NCBI GenBank assembly: GCA_947683425.1
Contig: CANTUQ010000077.1
Span: 806,001 to 870,000 of the forward strand
Origin: Excoecaria cochinchinensis
Taxonomy: Eukaryota; Streptophyta; Magnoliopsida; Malpighiales; Euphorbiaceae
DNA: 64,000 bases
Direction of reading: 5' to 3'
Under the pieces are notes generated by a model. The model was not told where the DNA came from. It searched no databases and saw only the letters and a list, made by a program, of their open reading frames with translations. Positions 21,765 to 35,119 of this stretch are shown in pieces (the first letter of the stretch is position 1; every line of letters begins with the position of its first letter). A program made the translations under genes and the position numbers.

Positions 21765-24219
21765 TGTCACACCCCAACCTATACCAAGGAGACTTCCATA
21801 CAGATTGGAGGGAGAAGGCTCCCTGGATAGATAGGAGTGTCACACCCCACTGGTACAAACATGCAAACATTACATAAATAGAGCGACATGTTAGAGATAA
21901 TTAAAATCTTTAATACAGAGAAGAATGATACTGAACAAAATGTATACTTTATTAATATACCAAAAGAAGGTCTTTACATATTACATCAGATTATAAAAAG
22001 AACCAATTTACAAAAGCCCAAGATACATGGTTCCAAAGGGCTATCAAAATAATACATCTATTACAATGAGAAAGGAAAGCCTATACTATAAAACACCCCA
22101 TCTCTAGTTGCGTTGGCCTTCCCGATGCGACGCGCCCAGAACACGCGTACCAAAACCTTCCACACCTGCACGGATAAACACCCGTGCTAAGCGAAATCGC
22201 TTAGTGGGGAAAACACAAAATGTGTAACCGCCACTCACAGTGACGATGACAGAAAGCATATGATAACAATACAATTATGGGCATGTAATCATACATAGTT
22301 AATTGAGATATTGGCATTCACATTCAAGAATTCTTGTACAAAACACAATGACACCTGCTTGATCCCAATGAGTGGATAACGAGTACATATAGATACTTGA
22401 GAGTATCGATATCATCATATAGACAAATAGATACCCGAAGGTATCGAACCATTCTTTTTACTTTATTTTCAATTGTTTTTACGTGGAATCTTAAGAAAGA
22501 TTCAGACAGAGGGATCGCGAGGATCCAATCGTGGGACCTGATCAGGGTCCAAAGTCGTACATATAGCTGCAGCGGCACAAAACTCTATTAGGCATGCCTA
22601 ACTATCCACTTATCCGATATTAGCAGGTTATGCAAAATCTTATCACATTTACATATATATTATTCATGCAAAAAGAAAATCAAAGCTTAATGAAAACTGC
22701 ATGCAAAAGAAATTAAGTCATTAAGCAAAAAGGAAAAGAAATCAAGTTTGGAAGTCGCGCCTGTCGCGCTCGCGACAACTGTCGCGCTCGCGACAGAGAC
22801 CAAAACACAACTACCCGCCGAGTCTCGCGGTCGCGAGAGAATCTCGCGCTCGCGAGAGGGCGAAGGCGCCACTCTCTGTCGCGCTCGCGACGCTTGGTAA
22901 CTGTCCAAGTCCATCGCGCTCGCGACCACCGCGCGCTCGCGACAGAAGAGAGTCCTGCAACCACTCGGAGATTGAGCGCTCTGTCGCGCTCGCGACAGAG
23001 AGTTCTCTCGAGCTCTCGGCGCGACACTTCTCGCGCCGGCGCGAGTGCCGAACCCTCCGCACTCTGTCGCGCTCGCGACAGTGTCGCGATCGCGACAAAC
23101 ACGGGTTTTTCAGCTCTTACGCCCAAATTATGCAGAAAACTTACACAAATCACATTCAAACTTCCAAAATTGATTCCAAACCTCAAAATTAAGCAACGCA
23201 AGCATTCACAACTCATAACATAAATAAAAACCCAGCTTTAACACCATTTATCTCAATTAAATCAAGTCAATTACATGTCCAATTCTAAGAAATTCCAAAA
23301 CAGCAATTATAACACCAATTACAGATATTCATATAGTTTCTCACAATTCCTTCAACAATATTCATTCTTTCACATCACATATCACACTAATTTCCATTCA
23401 AGCTATAATAACACCACTCATAAACTCAATCAAAGCAAAACCACAATTATCAAACTCAAATCATAAATACACAATAAAGATGAACATTCCCAAACCTTCT
23501 CTCCTTAGCTCCTATTCGCTAGCTCCGCTCCCGCTAGCAATTCCTTTCCCTTTATCAGGTCTAGGAGTCTCCTCTGAACCACAAACCCATAACAATCAAG
23601 ATCAATTTTACAACTACCCAAACATACATATATAATTATAAAACCTAGAGAAGAGGAAGAAGAAGAATCTAAAACACCCATAACCCCAACTCACATTTAA
23701 GCTTCCAAAATCCACAAGCTAATCAACTCTAATTACTCAATTAAGGAAGTGGGAGCAAGATTATGTAAAGAAAAGGAAGAACAAAGGAGAAGGAAGAAGA
23801 AGAAGGAAATGGCGTGAAAAAGAGGAGGGGAACGGGAAATCAAGGGAAAGGCTGCCCTTTTCTCTCTCTTCACCAACCCAATAAATGCCCACTTATCCCC
23901 TTTGCCACTTGTCAATCTCTCCTTAAGACACTTGCCCCCACATCACACCCTACTCCCATACTTTACTATACACATTAACTTATCCTTTGCTCATATCCTA
24001 ATCCCATACACTAATATGTACACTAAGCTTTCTCTTACTTACACTTAATTTTCATACACTCACTTATACCCTACACTAGCCTATCTCCTCTTCTTAACTC
24101 AAACTAATACACTTAAATTAAATAAATAAACCAATTAAACACCTACACGTAACACATAAAAATACACACATACAGACACGGACAGGCTCAAACTACTGGG
24201 GTGGTTTTGGGGTGTTACA
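21765..24219 (-). repeat. 5' LTR of A (2455 bases)
   Basis: This is the second LTR of A and would drive its transcription leftward. It has the double hairpin near 22164-22208, the hairpin cassette at 22350-22628 and the palindrome cluster at 22753-23099. The CT/GA-rich stretch near 23640-23850 precedes the cluster in the sense direction and probably marks the promoter and leader region. I see no clear TATA box. Confidence 0.95.
22753..23099. repeat. CpG palindrome cluster of A (5' LTR)
   Basis: The same cluster as at 15572, but it has an extra 18-base unit at its left side (two CTGTCGCG..CGCGACA units in a row) and lacks the 53-base duplication. One palindrome is damaged (CGCGACGC). Confidence 0.85.
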
Positions 24220-25357
24220 AAGGTTACTGAACATAATGCATTTACACGGTAGTAAGGATGTTCCTGACCTAGAATGCTTTTACACGGCAGTAAGGGCTGA
24301 CCTGCCCGCCTTGTAAGCCCACGGATTGCCACATTTCTATAACCTAACACGATCACACGACGGTAAAGATATCCTTGACCGCCGTGTAACCTAGCACACC
24401 TACCTCATTTCCACTAAAACATAGCTGTGTTTTTAAAAGCACAACTGTGCTAATTAGGAAATTAGACATGTTATGTTTTATGATTTCTAGCCCAAAAACA
24501 CATCTAAACTCATTATTTTCATATACAACCACTTCCGCAATCATTATTCCACACTCAAATAACTCCCATACCATGTTAGCAATATTCTCAACCACTTAAA
24601 CACCTCAATTACTCAATTATAGATAAATTGAATATAAAGGAATAGAAAATTCCCAAACCTCAAAATCACTTTGTATCTACTCATTGACCTCCTTTCCTCT
24701 TACTTCTCATATAGCTTCTTCGTATTCAAGTTCAAATAGCAAAACTATATCAACTTTCATAAATATACATACATATCACAACTTGCACTCTAAAAAGCAA
24801 AGAGGAAGAAGATGATGAATAGTGATTTGTTCTTACCTTTAATGCTTCAAAACCACTTTTAAACTAAATATATAGATTGAATTCCACTTGAAACCACTTT
24901 TAATCAAATTTTGGGTGTCAAAAAGACGGAAAAGGGTTGCCTTGGAGGAGGAAGGTCGGTTGGCTATCTTCTCCCTCTCGGCAGCCGACCTTTATCGCTT
25001 ATAAAGCCATGAAGTCTCTTCGAAATTCTAGAATGGATAGATGTCTATGCATGATTGGTTCCCCTTTTCCATTTACCATATTGATCCTTCTTCTTACTTA
25101 ATTTCATATATTTGGCTATTGATTAAACATATTTATTCATAGACAGATATATCTACTCAATTGATGCAATTAAACCCACATATATTTATGTAATTAGGTC
25201 CTTACATGTGAGATTACTACATTAACCTCTTCTATTAAATTAATTCCAATTATGTATTAACTCATAATCATAATTATGCTCATTTACCCCAAACATAAAT
25301 ATATATAGATTCCCTAAATAGGTCTAAAGCTACTAGGGTGCAATTTTGAGTATTACA
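24220..25357 (-). repeat. 3' LTR of B, second part
   Basis: The LTR resumes after the AAGGT duplication and matches 36287-37449. It includes the remaining palindrome units (ACACGGCAGTAAGG-type, 24240-24390) and ends GAGTATTACA. A minus-strand TTTATAAG (24998-25005) is a likely TATA box. Confidence 0.85.
24998..25005 (-). promoter_or_regulatory. Probable TATA box of LTR B (3' copy)
   Basis: TTTATAAG on the minus strand lies about 350 bases from the LTR start and just upstream of a conserved leader. The 5' LTR has the same motif at 37098-37105. Confidence 0.45.
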
Positions 25358-26959
25358 ATTCTCTCCCTCTTAAAAGAATTTGGTCCTCGAAATTCATACC
25401 TATATTGAATAATTGCGGGTACTGAGCTCTTATAGCAGCTTTTGGTTCCCAAGTTGCTTCTTCCATACCATGGTGCTTCCAAAGTACTTTTACCAAGGAA
25501 ATTTGTTTGTTCCAAAGCTATCTTACTTCTTGAGCTAGAATAGGTTTAGGCTCATCATCATAAGAAAAGTCTGGCTAAACCCGTATATCCTGTATCGAGA
25601 GAATATGCGACTCATTCGAATGTTATCTTCGGAGCATGGATACATGAAACACATCGTGAAGTTTAGCCAAGTTTGGTGGAAGAGCCAAATGATATGCCAT
25701 TGGGCCAATTCTTTCCAAGACTTCATACGAACCAATGAACTGTGGACTAAGTTTTCCTTTCTTTCCAAATCAAAGTACCCTATGCCATGGAGATACTTTT
25801 AGGAACACCTTGTCCTAATATCATATTCAATATCATTTTTTTAAAAAATTTAGCATACGATTTTTGTCAATCATTGGCAGTTTTTAATCGTTGTTGGATG
25901 ACCTAAACTTTGTCTTCCGTCTTTCATAATGTCTGGCCCAATTTCTTTATGTTAATCCAATTCAGTCCAACATACTAGAGTTCTACACTTCCTGCCATAT
26001 AGTGCTTCATATGGAGCCATGCCACTGGAAACTATTGTTATAGGCAAATTCCATCAATGAAATGTACCTATCCCAACTACCAGAAAGTCTAGTACGCATT
26101 CCCGTAGCATATCTTCCAGAATTTGGATCACTCTTTCTAATTGACTATCAGTCTACAGATGGAATGCTATACTAAAATGAAGTCTAGTGTCTAAAGCTGA
26201 CTGCAATTCTTTCCAAAATCTAGATGTAAATAGTGGATCTCGATCCGATACAATGGATAACGAAACCCCATACAACCAAACATTCTCCTTTACATATAAC
26301 TCGACTAACCCATCCATGGGATAATTAACCCGCACCGGTAAGAAGTGAGTTGATTTAGTAAGTCTATCAATAATCACCCAAATGAATCATGCTTCTTCTG
26401 TGTTAGGGGACGGCCAGTCACAAAGTCCATGGTAATATTATCCCATTTCCATTGCGAAATTGGGATAGGATTCAATAAACCTGATGGCACTTGATGTTCT
26501 GTTTTTACCTGTTGACAAATTAGACACTTTGATACATATTCAACTATGTCCTTCTTCATTCCCGGCCACCAATAAAATTGCTTCAAATCCCTGTACATCT
26601 TGTTACCTCCAGGATGCATAGTGAATATTGTATGGTGTGCTTCATGTAGCAATTTTTTCTTTATCTCATAGTCGGCAGGTACACATAACCTATTCTTATA
26701 ATACAGGCTTTCATCATGTTTTACTGAATAGTCAGTCTTATCCCCATTTTTGACTGATTGCATGACTTGCTGCAGCCTGGTTTCATCTTTCTGAGCATCA
26801 ACTATGAACTGGCTCAGTCTAGGTTTAGCTTTTAACTGAGCCAACAAGGCTCCATTAGGTGTAAATCTCCATCTATTGTGCTGCAATGACAAAGCAGAAA
26901 CCATTTTTCTGCTTAGGGCATCTGCCACCACGTTAGCCTTTCCGGGATTGTAGTCAACG
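25358..26959 (-). pseudogene. pol: Element B integrase and chromodomain, decayed
   Basis: Broken frames carry the integrase. The zinc-binding part (HHTIFTMHPGG, then CLICQQVK) and the start of the core (MDFVTGRPLTQ) lie at 26374-26931, with SDRDPLFTS at 26153-26377. A weak chromodomain-like tail lies toward 25375-25520. Stops and frameshifts separate the pieces. The polypurine tract beside the LTR is changed to GAGGGAGAGAAT. It cannot encode a working enzyme. Confidence 0.85.
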
Positions 26960-28379
26960 ATACAATCATAATCCTTGAATAACTCAAGCCATCATCATTG
27001 CCTCAAGTTAAGTTCTTTTTGTGTCAATAAATATTTAAGGCTCTATGATCCATGTAAATTCTGCACTTCTCACCATACAGGTAATGTCGCCAAATCTTTA
27101 AAGCAAAAACTACAGCAGCTAATTCCAGATCATGAGTGGGATAGATATGCTCATGTGATTTTAATTTTCTCGATGCATATGCCACTACCTTGCCATCTTG
27201 CATTAGTACACATCCCAGACCATTTCTTGAAACATCATTGAACATCACATAATCTTTACCCAAAGTGGGTTGTGTCAAAACTGGTGCTTCTATAAGCATA
27301 TTTTTCAACTGCACAAAACTGGCTTGGCACCTGTCAGTCCATTCAAACTTTACTCCATTTCGAAGAAATCTAGTAAGGGGGGAAGCTATTACAGAAAATC
27401 CCTTCACGAATAGCCTATAATAACTTGCTAGCCCTAGTAAACTTCTTACTTTTGGCACATTCTAAGGTGCTAGCCAGTTCACAATAGCTTCAACCTTTGC
27501 AGGATCAACTCTTATACCTGCCGTAGATATAATATGGCCCATAAATGAAACCTCCCTAAGCCAAAAATCACATTTACTTAACTTAGCATAAAGCTGTTTT
27601 TCCCGCAAAATCTATAACACAATCCGTAGATGTTGTTCGTGCTCCTGTTCATTCTAGGAATACACCAAGATATTATTAATAAACACAACCACAAACTGGT
27701 CCAAGTAAGGTCGGAATATTCGATTCATCAAGTCATAAATGCTACGAGTGCATTAGTGAACCCAAATGGCATTACTAAAAACTCATAATGACCATATCGG
27801 GTTCTAAATGCAGTTTTCGGAACATTTCATCCTTTACCTGAAGTTCATAATACCTCCATCTCAAATCAATCTTGGAAATGACCCCTGCTCCCTTTAACTG
27901 ATAAAAAAGATCATTAATTTGGGGCAAAGGATACTTGTTCTTTACAGTGACCTTGTTAATTTGCCAGTAATCGATACACATCTAAAGAGTACCGTCCTTC
28001 TTTTTCACAAATAAAAGCGGTGCACCCCAAGGAGAAACATTGGGTCTAATAAATCCTTTATCTAGGAGCTCCTGCAGTTGAACTTTTAATTCTTTTAATT
28101 TAGTTGGAACCATCCTATAGGGTGCCATAGATATAGGAGCTGTCCCAGGTAAGATCTCAATTGACAAATCCACTTCTCTTCCTAGAGGAAGTTTGGGTAA
28201 CTCTTCAGGAAACAAATTTGGGAATTCGTTCACTTCTAGTATGTTCTCCAGTTTAACTTTATCCCGTTTAGAGTCGAGCACTAATGCCAGAAAAGTTTTA
28301 CATCATTTTCTAAGACATCGACGGGCTTGCATGGTCGAAATCACGTTAGACATTGGGTTAGATCGGAGGCCATGCACTA
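26960..28379 (-). pseudogene. pol: Element B reverse transcriptase and RNase H, decayed
   Basis: Fragments at 27982-28281 (VSPWGAPLLFVKKKDGTL), 27775-27981 (MCIDYWQINKVTVKNKYPLP) and 27024-27458 (RNase H, with VFNDVSRNGLGC in place of the usual SDASG) align in order with pol of A. At the RT active site (27666-27683) the codons read FINNIL, so both catalytic Asp codons (27672-27677) have become Asn. Several stops and frameshifts are present. Confidence 0.88.
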
Positions 28380-29074
28380 TCACATTCGACTAGTCAAGAC
28401 AGTGAAGTACCACCATTTCTTACCACAATCAATAATTGCCCGATGTTTCGACAACCAGTTGATCCCCAATATCAAATCAAACTCATGAAAGGGTAGGGCA
28501 ATTAGATTAGCAGAGAACTCTTTATTCTGGATAACTATAGGGCAATCTCTATACATTTTATTAACATTAACATTATAACCTAGGGGACTTATCACATTTA
28601 TATCATATTCTAACTGTTCTACTGGTGGCATTTTATCAAACATGTGCGTAGTACATATGTATGAATGTGTAGAGCCAGGATCTATAAAAGCATGTATCTC
28701 AGTATCATAAAGAAAGAAAATACCAGCTATCACTTTAGGTGTATCCTTATCCTCCCTAGCTTCCATTGTGTAAGCTCGTGCAGGAGTAGTAGTAGAAGGT
28801 TGATCTACCGTTTCCGATGTTGTGCCTCCTCTATTCTGACTTATACCACCCCGACCTCTACCTCTTCCATGAGCTGTTGGAGGGGTGTTTGATCCTCTTC
28901 TATCACTTCTTTGCTAATCTTTAGCGATTCCTGGCTCCTTAGGAGAATTTGCTAAGCAATGATCCGTGCTCCTACATTGAAAGCATCCTTCTGTTAGTTT
29001 TCTACAAGTACCAAAATGATGCTTGTTGCAATGAGGACACTCGGGAGCACTACTTTGTCCTGTTGGAGAATCCC
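28380..29074 (-). pseudogene. Element B gag C-terminus and protease, decayed
   Basis: The protease reads AFIDPGSTHSYIC and GINWLSKHRAIIDC (28380-28766). Upstream in the sense direction, the zinc-knuckle region reads CFQCRSTDHCLANS, with the last Cys changed to Ser, followed by an RGRGRGG-like run. The block stops at the ATCCC duplication of C1. The rest of gag lies beyond C1 at 34139-35006. Confidence 0.8.
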
Positions 29075-29499
29075 TGTAACACCCTATACTCGTAAGTGGT
29101 ACGGATATCGGATATCACAGTACTGCACTGACATACACTACAATGCACTTAACAAATTCGTAGGATTTTTTTTCAACAATAACATTCACAACATACATAT
29201 ACAAACTTAACAGTACACTAACATATAATTCAATTAATTATACCATACGTCATTGCTTCATCTACTGCGGTCGTATATATGCCATGTCAGTCCTTTTATC
29301 CTTGCTGTTGAATATTTCTTTCGGTTGTCACTATATCTTCGGCCACTTCAACATCTATCACAACCTACGCGCAGCAACACTCTACGTGTTGAGCATTAAA
29401 AATGCCCAGTGGTGGATACATATCCTAAACTTTCCATAACCAAAATTATATGCATGCACACATAAGCTTATTTTCGAAGTCACATCTTTTGAACACTAA

Positions 29500-31660
29500 T
29501 TAATTCCTTTGGTAATTATTCACTCTTATATCCTTTGTTGTCTCATCTGTCACTATTTTTTAACATTACTTTATCGTTTCCATTTCTATTATCAATATCT
29601 TTATTATGTGTACTACTAATCCTGACAATTCTAACACTACGTTCGATCTATAAATTAACAATCCTTATTACCACTTTATCTATTTTTAAAATTATAATTA
29701 GGCACATCATTAGTCATCTAATCACTTATTAGAACAGTCATTAATGTAACTCTTGGCACTAACTCTCTTGCATTTTACAGTTGCACTAATATTTTCCACT
29801 TGTTCAAATCTTATATAGTTTACTTAATTTCAATTAATCGTACTTCGAAATATATTCTTGAATTATTAATGCTAGAATACAAATTACTGACTTATCTAGA
29901 CACTTATTATTCCTATCATTACTCTTTTACTTTTCTCGATCAAAACTACTACTATCATTAATGACATTATTATCAATCTTATTATTCACACTAACAATTC
30001 ACTACACATTCACAATGATATCAATTTTAAATTATGGCCTTGACAATTACACTACTATATTTTACTATTATCTTTATATTTATTATTCCCCACTGTAATC
30101 ATTTAAATACTTTTGTTATATTTTATTTGGCAGACTATACAATTAGTCTCATTAGCCTTTTTAATTGCACTCAATATCCATACACTATAGTTTAAATTCA
30201 CTAAAGTCCTTCACATTCTTCATACTTACTAATTTACCCTTCCATGTCACTTTATTATCATTATCAATAGTATTCTTATTAGTTAGATTTATTGATTTCT
30301 ATTTTCATTTCTTAACTTATATCCAAAATAATGTTATGATAATTTCATTTAATAGTCCATCCACTTATTAATGTACGATTAGGTCCTTATATTAGCACAA
30401 TTAGGATCAATTACCCTTAAATCCCTCATTTTTCACTTATTCACAATAATGGCACTACTTCACATTTTTGCCAACATTATTTCTTAATTACAATTATGTC
30501 ACTATATAAACTTAATTAAATTACACACACATACCCAATTATATATATATTAAATCAAGTAAAACTATTATTCACTTAATAATTAATTATACCATAATAT
30601 TCCATTTTCATTGATTATTTATTTATTAATTATCAACTATGCATTTAATATTTATGTTAATGATTAATTCCACTTTAATCCCTTAATTAGCCTTACTATT
30701 GTAAATTTATAATTAGGTCCCTAAACTTTTATCAAATTACGATTTTACCCTTAATTATCTTGAATTTACAAAAATACCACTAGGTAATCTTATTCTTACA
30801 TTTATTTATCATTTGATCTACAATTTACCATTTAGTCCTTGCCATATCTTTTTTAAAACTAAATTACACTTTAATCTTTATTTTTCTCCTAAATTCCGAC
30901 TTTGACCTTTATTTTCACTATAATCACAATTATGTCACTAATTATTCTTAATTTCACTTTTAATTTATTATTAACATACAAATTTACTTTTTAGTCCTTT
31001 CCAATAATATTTTCATGTTAATTTTCATTTTAGTCCCTAGCATGTAATCAAATTACATTATTAATCATTTAATTTCACTTTTCTATTTAATAACTCTTAT
31101 TATCTCAATTATACACTAAAATTACTGTATTACCCCTACACATTTCATTTCTTTTAACTTAGTCCTCAAACCACTTATTTAAATCATTTATCCACTTAAA
31201 TACTTACATTAGTCAATAATTACACCTAAATCCTTTAAATTAGCTATTCATTTTTAAAACTATAATTAGGTCCTTAACTTTTTACAAAAATTACGATTAT
31301 GTCCCCGATTTTACCTTATGTACTAAAATACCCTTATTTACACTTATCTTTCATCTAAGTCATTATTTAACTCACAAAATTACATTTTGGTCCTTAAATT
31401 TCCACTTTTATGCCAAATTATATTTTAATCCCTAAACTTTAAATTCATTACACTATTATCATTTTATTTACACTTTTCACTTAATTATAACTTATTTTCA
31501 CTCTTGAGTATAAAATTATCATTTTGCCCCTAATCTTTTTATTTCTTTCAATTTAGTCCCAATTTTACTTTTTTTTTTCATTTATCACTATTTTAATCAA
31601 TTTAAATGCATTTTACCATAATGCCATAACCTTTTGCATAATTACCATATTGCCCCTAGT
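29500..31660. repeat. Degenerate AT-rich repeat expansion in C1
   Basis: The stretch consists of repeated phrases of the type TTTAGTCCCTAAA and AATTACATTTTA, spaced by roughly 30-60 bases and highly diverged. The matching part of C2 (about 43940-44380) is only a few hundred bases, so this zone accounts for most of the extra length of C1. No genes are seen. Confidence 0.5.
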
Positions 31661-33443
31661 ATACACCCGGTAGAAATCTATGAACCGGATATGCGGGACA
31701 TAGATCCTAGAGATCCACTACACTGTAGAATGATCCCAAAAGAACCATTCAACACTAGCACTGCACTATACTGATTACTGTAAACACTGAACACTGCATT
31801 GAGATAGACCGTCATTGGCCTATCAATAGCGAGTTGCCATGACTCGGACCGCGGTGTGGAATCCCTATGCTAACCAATTATATCCTGGATTAGATTTTAC
31901 TTCCAGACTATTACTAAGGGCAAATAATATCAAATTTTTACTTATATCAATTAATATATCAACATATACCATTCGATCATCAAATACACTTCACTTTAAA
32001 ATTTACATATCACTTATAATTCACTTCTATTTAATAAATTTATCATTTATATCTTCAATTATGCCATTAAGTTCATTTAATCATATAATAATCATTTTCA
32101 CTTCACTCTTTTTTCCGTCAATTTCATTCTAATACACTTATTATTCAATTTTAACATCAATTTTGTTATTTCTTTACTTTGATATATCATAGCCCATAAC
32201 ATTCACTTTAGACATAATGTATGTTCAACATATAAAATATTCAATTAAACAATTAAAAATTCTACTTAACATATTTTACACTCCATTTCATTTATACATT
32301 CATTTTTAAACATTTCTATTACCAATTTCACAAAACTAACTATAATATTATCAACATACTCATTCGGCCATCACTTGCACTATACTTTAAAATTTCTCAT
32401 TTTAAACATTAATCACTTTTATCTCACTTATTAATCCATATTAACACTAAGCATAACATTTTACACAATTTACCTCATACATGTCAATATTTTTACTTTA
32501 TACATATTAGATTATCATACCAAATTATTTTCAATTAAATTCCATTTATTTCAATTAACTTAATTCACACTCTATTATCATTCTAATGTCATTTTATGCC
32601 ATTATAGTCAATCAATTATCAAAGTATACTAAATTACCCTAACCTATTCCATTCGGCCAAGGTGTGTTCATACCAATTCACTTAGTTTTCTTTCTTCTAA
32701 TCACTCAATTAACTAAATTACATGTTATACATCACTAATACACTTGTTACATGCTTTAAACATCAAAGTATTTCAAGTATTCCTTAAGAATACTATTCGA
32801 CCAAACCTAGGGTTCCTACATCCATTTGTTTTCTTTCTATTTTAATCATTCAAAATCCCATTTTTAACCTTCCTAAACATGTCTATCAAATTTATTTCAA
32901 TTAATCATGCATAAATCACATACATGTAATATGAGGATAACCTAAAATCATACTTTTTCAATGGAAAAAGAAGGATATTGTATCCACTAACCTTATTTTC
33001 TTGTTCTTCACATCTTAAGTATGCTTTCCATGCCTTAGCTCCTTGAAACACCATCATCTCCTTTATCTTCCTTAAGTGGCCGAATACAATCATCAAAGAA
33101 ATCACCATAAATTTGCTACCTTTATGCAATATAATTACATAAACATACTATACACATCCTAAAGTACCTATTTGAACTTTTAAACCAATTTAAAAATATT
33201 AACTTTACATACCTCAATTTAACACATAAACTTTTTCACTTATTTTCTCCCACTTCTTCCACTTCAAACGAGCTCTAATCACCACCATCAGATTTTGGAG
33301 AGGCTAAACTCTGCTTAGGAGGCTTGGATTTGGGGAGAGATGGAGAAAAATGGAGAAGAAAGGAAAAATTCACTTAGGCCAAAGGAGGAGAGGAGAAGGT
33401 CGGTTTCTCTAGGGATTCCTTTAGAGAAATCTGGTCTTAGGGG

Positions 33444-33451
33444 TATTTATA
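33444..33451 (-). promoter_or_regulatory. TATA box of LTR C1
   Basis: TATAAATA on the minus strand in the context ACCTATAAATA, the same as in C2 and C3. Confidence 0.6.
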
Positions 33452-34138
33452 GGTGTAATTTGAACCGAATCAGGTCCAACCAAAGTGGTCGAGCTGGTTT
33501 GAACCATTTTTTGATTTTTCGGCCAAATTCCACTGTTCCATGGTAACTATAAGTTCCTTAAATTATTTTCACTCCCAACTAATTCCATCATTCTTATAAG
33601 ATAAAAAATAGCCTCCTTAGAAAATTTTAGCTCAATCGGAGTCCGTTTGAGGGCCGGTTAACTTAAACCGGTCCAATTTAATACTGTTTGGTTCTGCCAT
33701 AATTCACTAGTCTATTACTTTCAAAAATTCCTAAAAATTATTTTAAGCCTTTACACAATCCACAATACACCACTTAGAGCTCATTTACTATTTTTAAAAA
33801 TTTGGTCAAAGTTTGGTCAACTCTACTTACTATTGAATCGAACTAGAGGCTTTTCTTCAGTTTGACTTTCGAGGACCTATTTGACCTCATTTTCACTACA
33901 AATTATACCACCAGACTCCTTATAACTTGTACTTTTCAATGGTCCACTAAACTAATTTTCACTATTGGCTTCCCGAGAGGTCACCCATTAGGGGCTTCCC
34001 TGACCTGAGCACGTTTAACCTTTCTCCTTTACTGTCGTTTAAGGCACAATCATTGATGTTTTCATATGAAATTCACACTATAAGCTTTACAGATTTCACT
34101 GATCACTATTAAGCCGTTATTCGAGCCATTACAATCCC

Positions 34139-35006
34139 TACCGGTACTTGATGCTGCAATAGTTCCTTGCCTTCTTCCCTTGGTAGTAGGACTCTATACT
34201 GATTCAGCTTGGAACTCTCTAGCCCTTTTACCTAAAGAGGAACCACCCCTGGAATAACTCCTCCTCTGATTTCTCTCACGGTTGATCATCTCAGATCTTT
34301 CAACCTTCATAGCTGCTTGTACTAACTGATAGAAATTCATCGGTTGTAAAGAGGTAGTAACTTCAACATATCTCTTGATGGAATCATTCAAACCGTCTTC
34401 AAACTGTGTACGTCGAAATGATTCAGTGAGAACCGGTTCCGAAGCATATTTGCTAAGACGGCTGAATTCCTTTTCATATTTAGTTATAGACAAACTCCAT
34501 TGTCTCAGATTTAGAAACTGCTTCCACTTTGTCTCCCTATAAGCTTTAGTAATATACTTACCCTTGAATTCCTGCTTAAAGAAATCCGAAGTAAGTGGAT
34601 CCGGGTACTGGGGATGGAGTCGAACCAATTTCCACCAATTATAAGTGGCACCTTGCAAAAGGGAAACCGCACAAGTAACCATCTGCTCAGGAGGACATCT
34701 CACTTCCTCAAACACTCTTTGTAAGTTCTCCAGCCAATACTCGGCTTTATCGGATTCTTCCAAGCTCGTACCATGAAATTCTTCAACCCCATGTTTCCTA
34801 ACTGCATCAATTGGTGCTCTAGGGGCTGTCATCCGATCTAAAACACGTGCCATATCTTGTGAAATCTTAAGCAAGGCTTTAGTTGGCACGACAGGAACAT
34901 CTCGGTCTTTTTTTAATGGTTCAGCAGGACCTAAGACCGATGGATCTTCGTCCCCAAGATTCACACTTTCAACATACCCTTCACTAGTGCCCTGTGATGA
35001 GTCCAT
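34139..35006 (-). pseudogene. gag: Element B gag N-terminus
   Basis: From ATG 35006 a frame of 270 codons (stop at 34194) is recognisably gag: a capsid-like region with TYNWWKLV and EYWLENLQRVFEEVRC, then an arginine/serine-rich part (RRSYSRGGSSLGKR). It ends early at a stop, and the remainder up to the C1 insertion is out of use. Start and spacing to the primer site match A and D4. Confidence 0.85.
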
Positions 35007-35100
35007 TCTGAATGCTATAAGAAAATAAAAACATCCGCGTTAGACCAACACAATCCTATGAATGCACAATCAGGTTCCACTAGTTGTCTAGAATCGCATA

Positions 35101-35119
35101 AACCTAGGCTCTAATACCA
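35101..35119 (-). other. Decayed primer binding site of B
   Basis: The minus strand reads TGGTATTAGAGCCTAGGTT, one C-to-T change from the initiator-Met site in A, six bases from the LTR border. Confidence 0.8.

Larger units (their letters stand above)
14582..24219 (-). mobile_element. Nearly intact Del/Tekay element A
   Basis: This complete insertion of 9,638 bases has a perfect AAGGT duplication on each side (14577-14581 and 24220-24224). The 3' LTR is 14582-17072 and the 5' LTR is 21765-24219, both starting TGTCACACCCC and ending GGGGTGTTACA on the plus strand. The primer site is at 21740-21759, the polypurine tract at about 17073-17085, gag at 20422-21657 and pol at 17068-20418. The LTRs differ by roughly one to two dozen substitutions by eye outside the palindrome cluster, so the insertion is fairly young. 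It lies inside the palindrome cluster of LTR B. Confidence 0.95.
29075..34133 (-). mobile_element. Solo LTR C1 (family C, 5059 bases)
   Basis: The borders are TGTAACACCC and GCCATTACA, flanked by a perfect ATCCC duplication (29070-29074 and 34134-34138). There is no primer site, polypurine tract or coding sequence inside. It is related throughout to C2 and C3 in opposite orientation: the same start (reverse complement TGTAATGGC), the same TATA context and the same block with GACCGTCATT (near 31809). It is therefore a single very long LTR left by recombination. It interrupts gag of B. Confidence 0.85.

Noticed and set aside
14582..24219. Possible host gene captured by element A
   Set aside because: All of its coding sequence is accounted for by gag, protease, RT, RNase H, integrase and chromodomain. 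No extra open frame lies between pol and the polypurine tract or between the primer site and gag.
33340..33546. Plus-strand frame near the C1 promoter
   Set aside because: It lies antisense to the predicted leader of LTR C1 and has no domain. It is explained by the AAAGGAGGAGAGG purine stretch.
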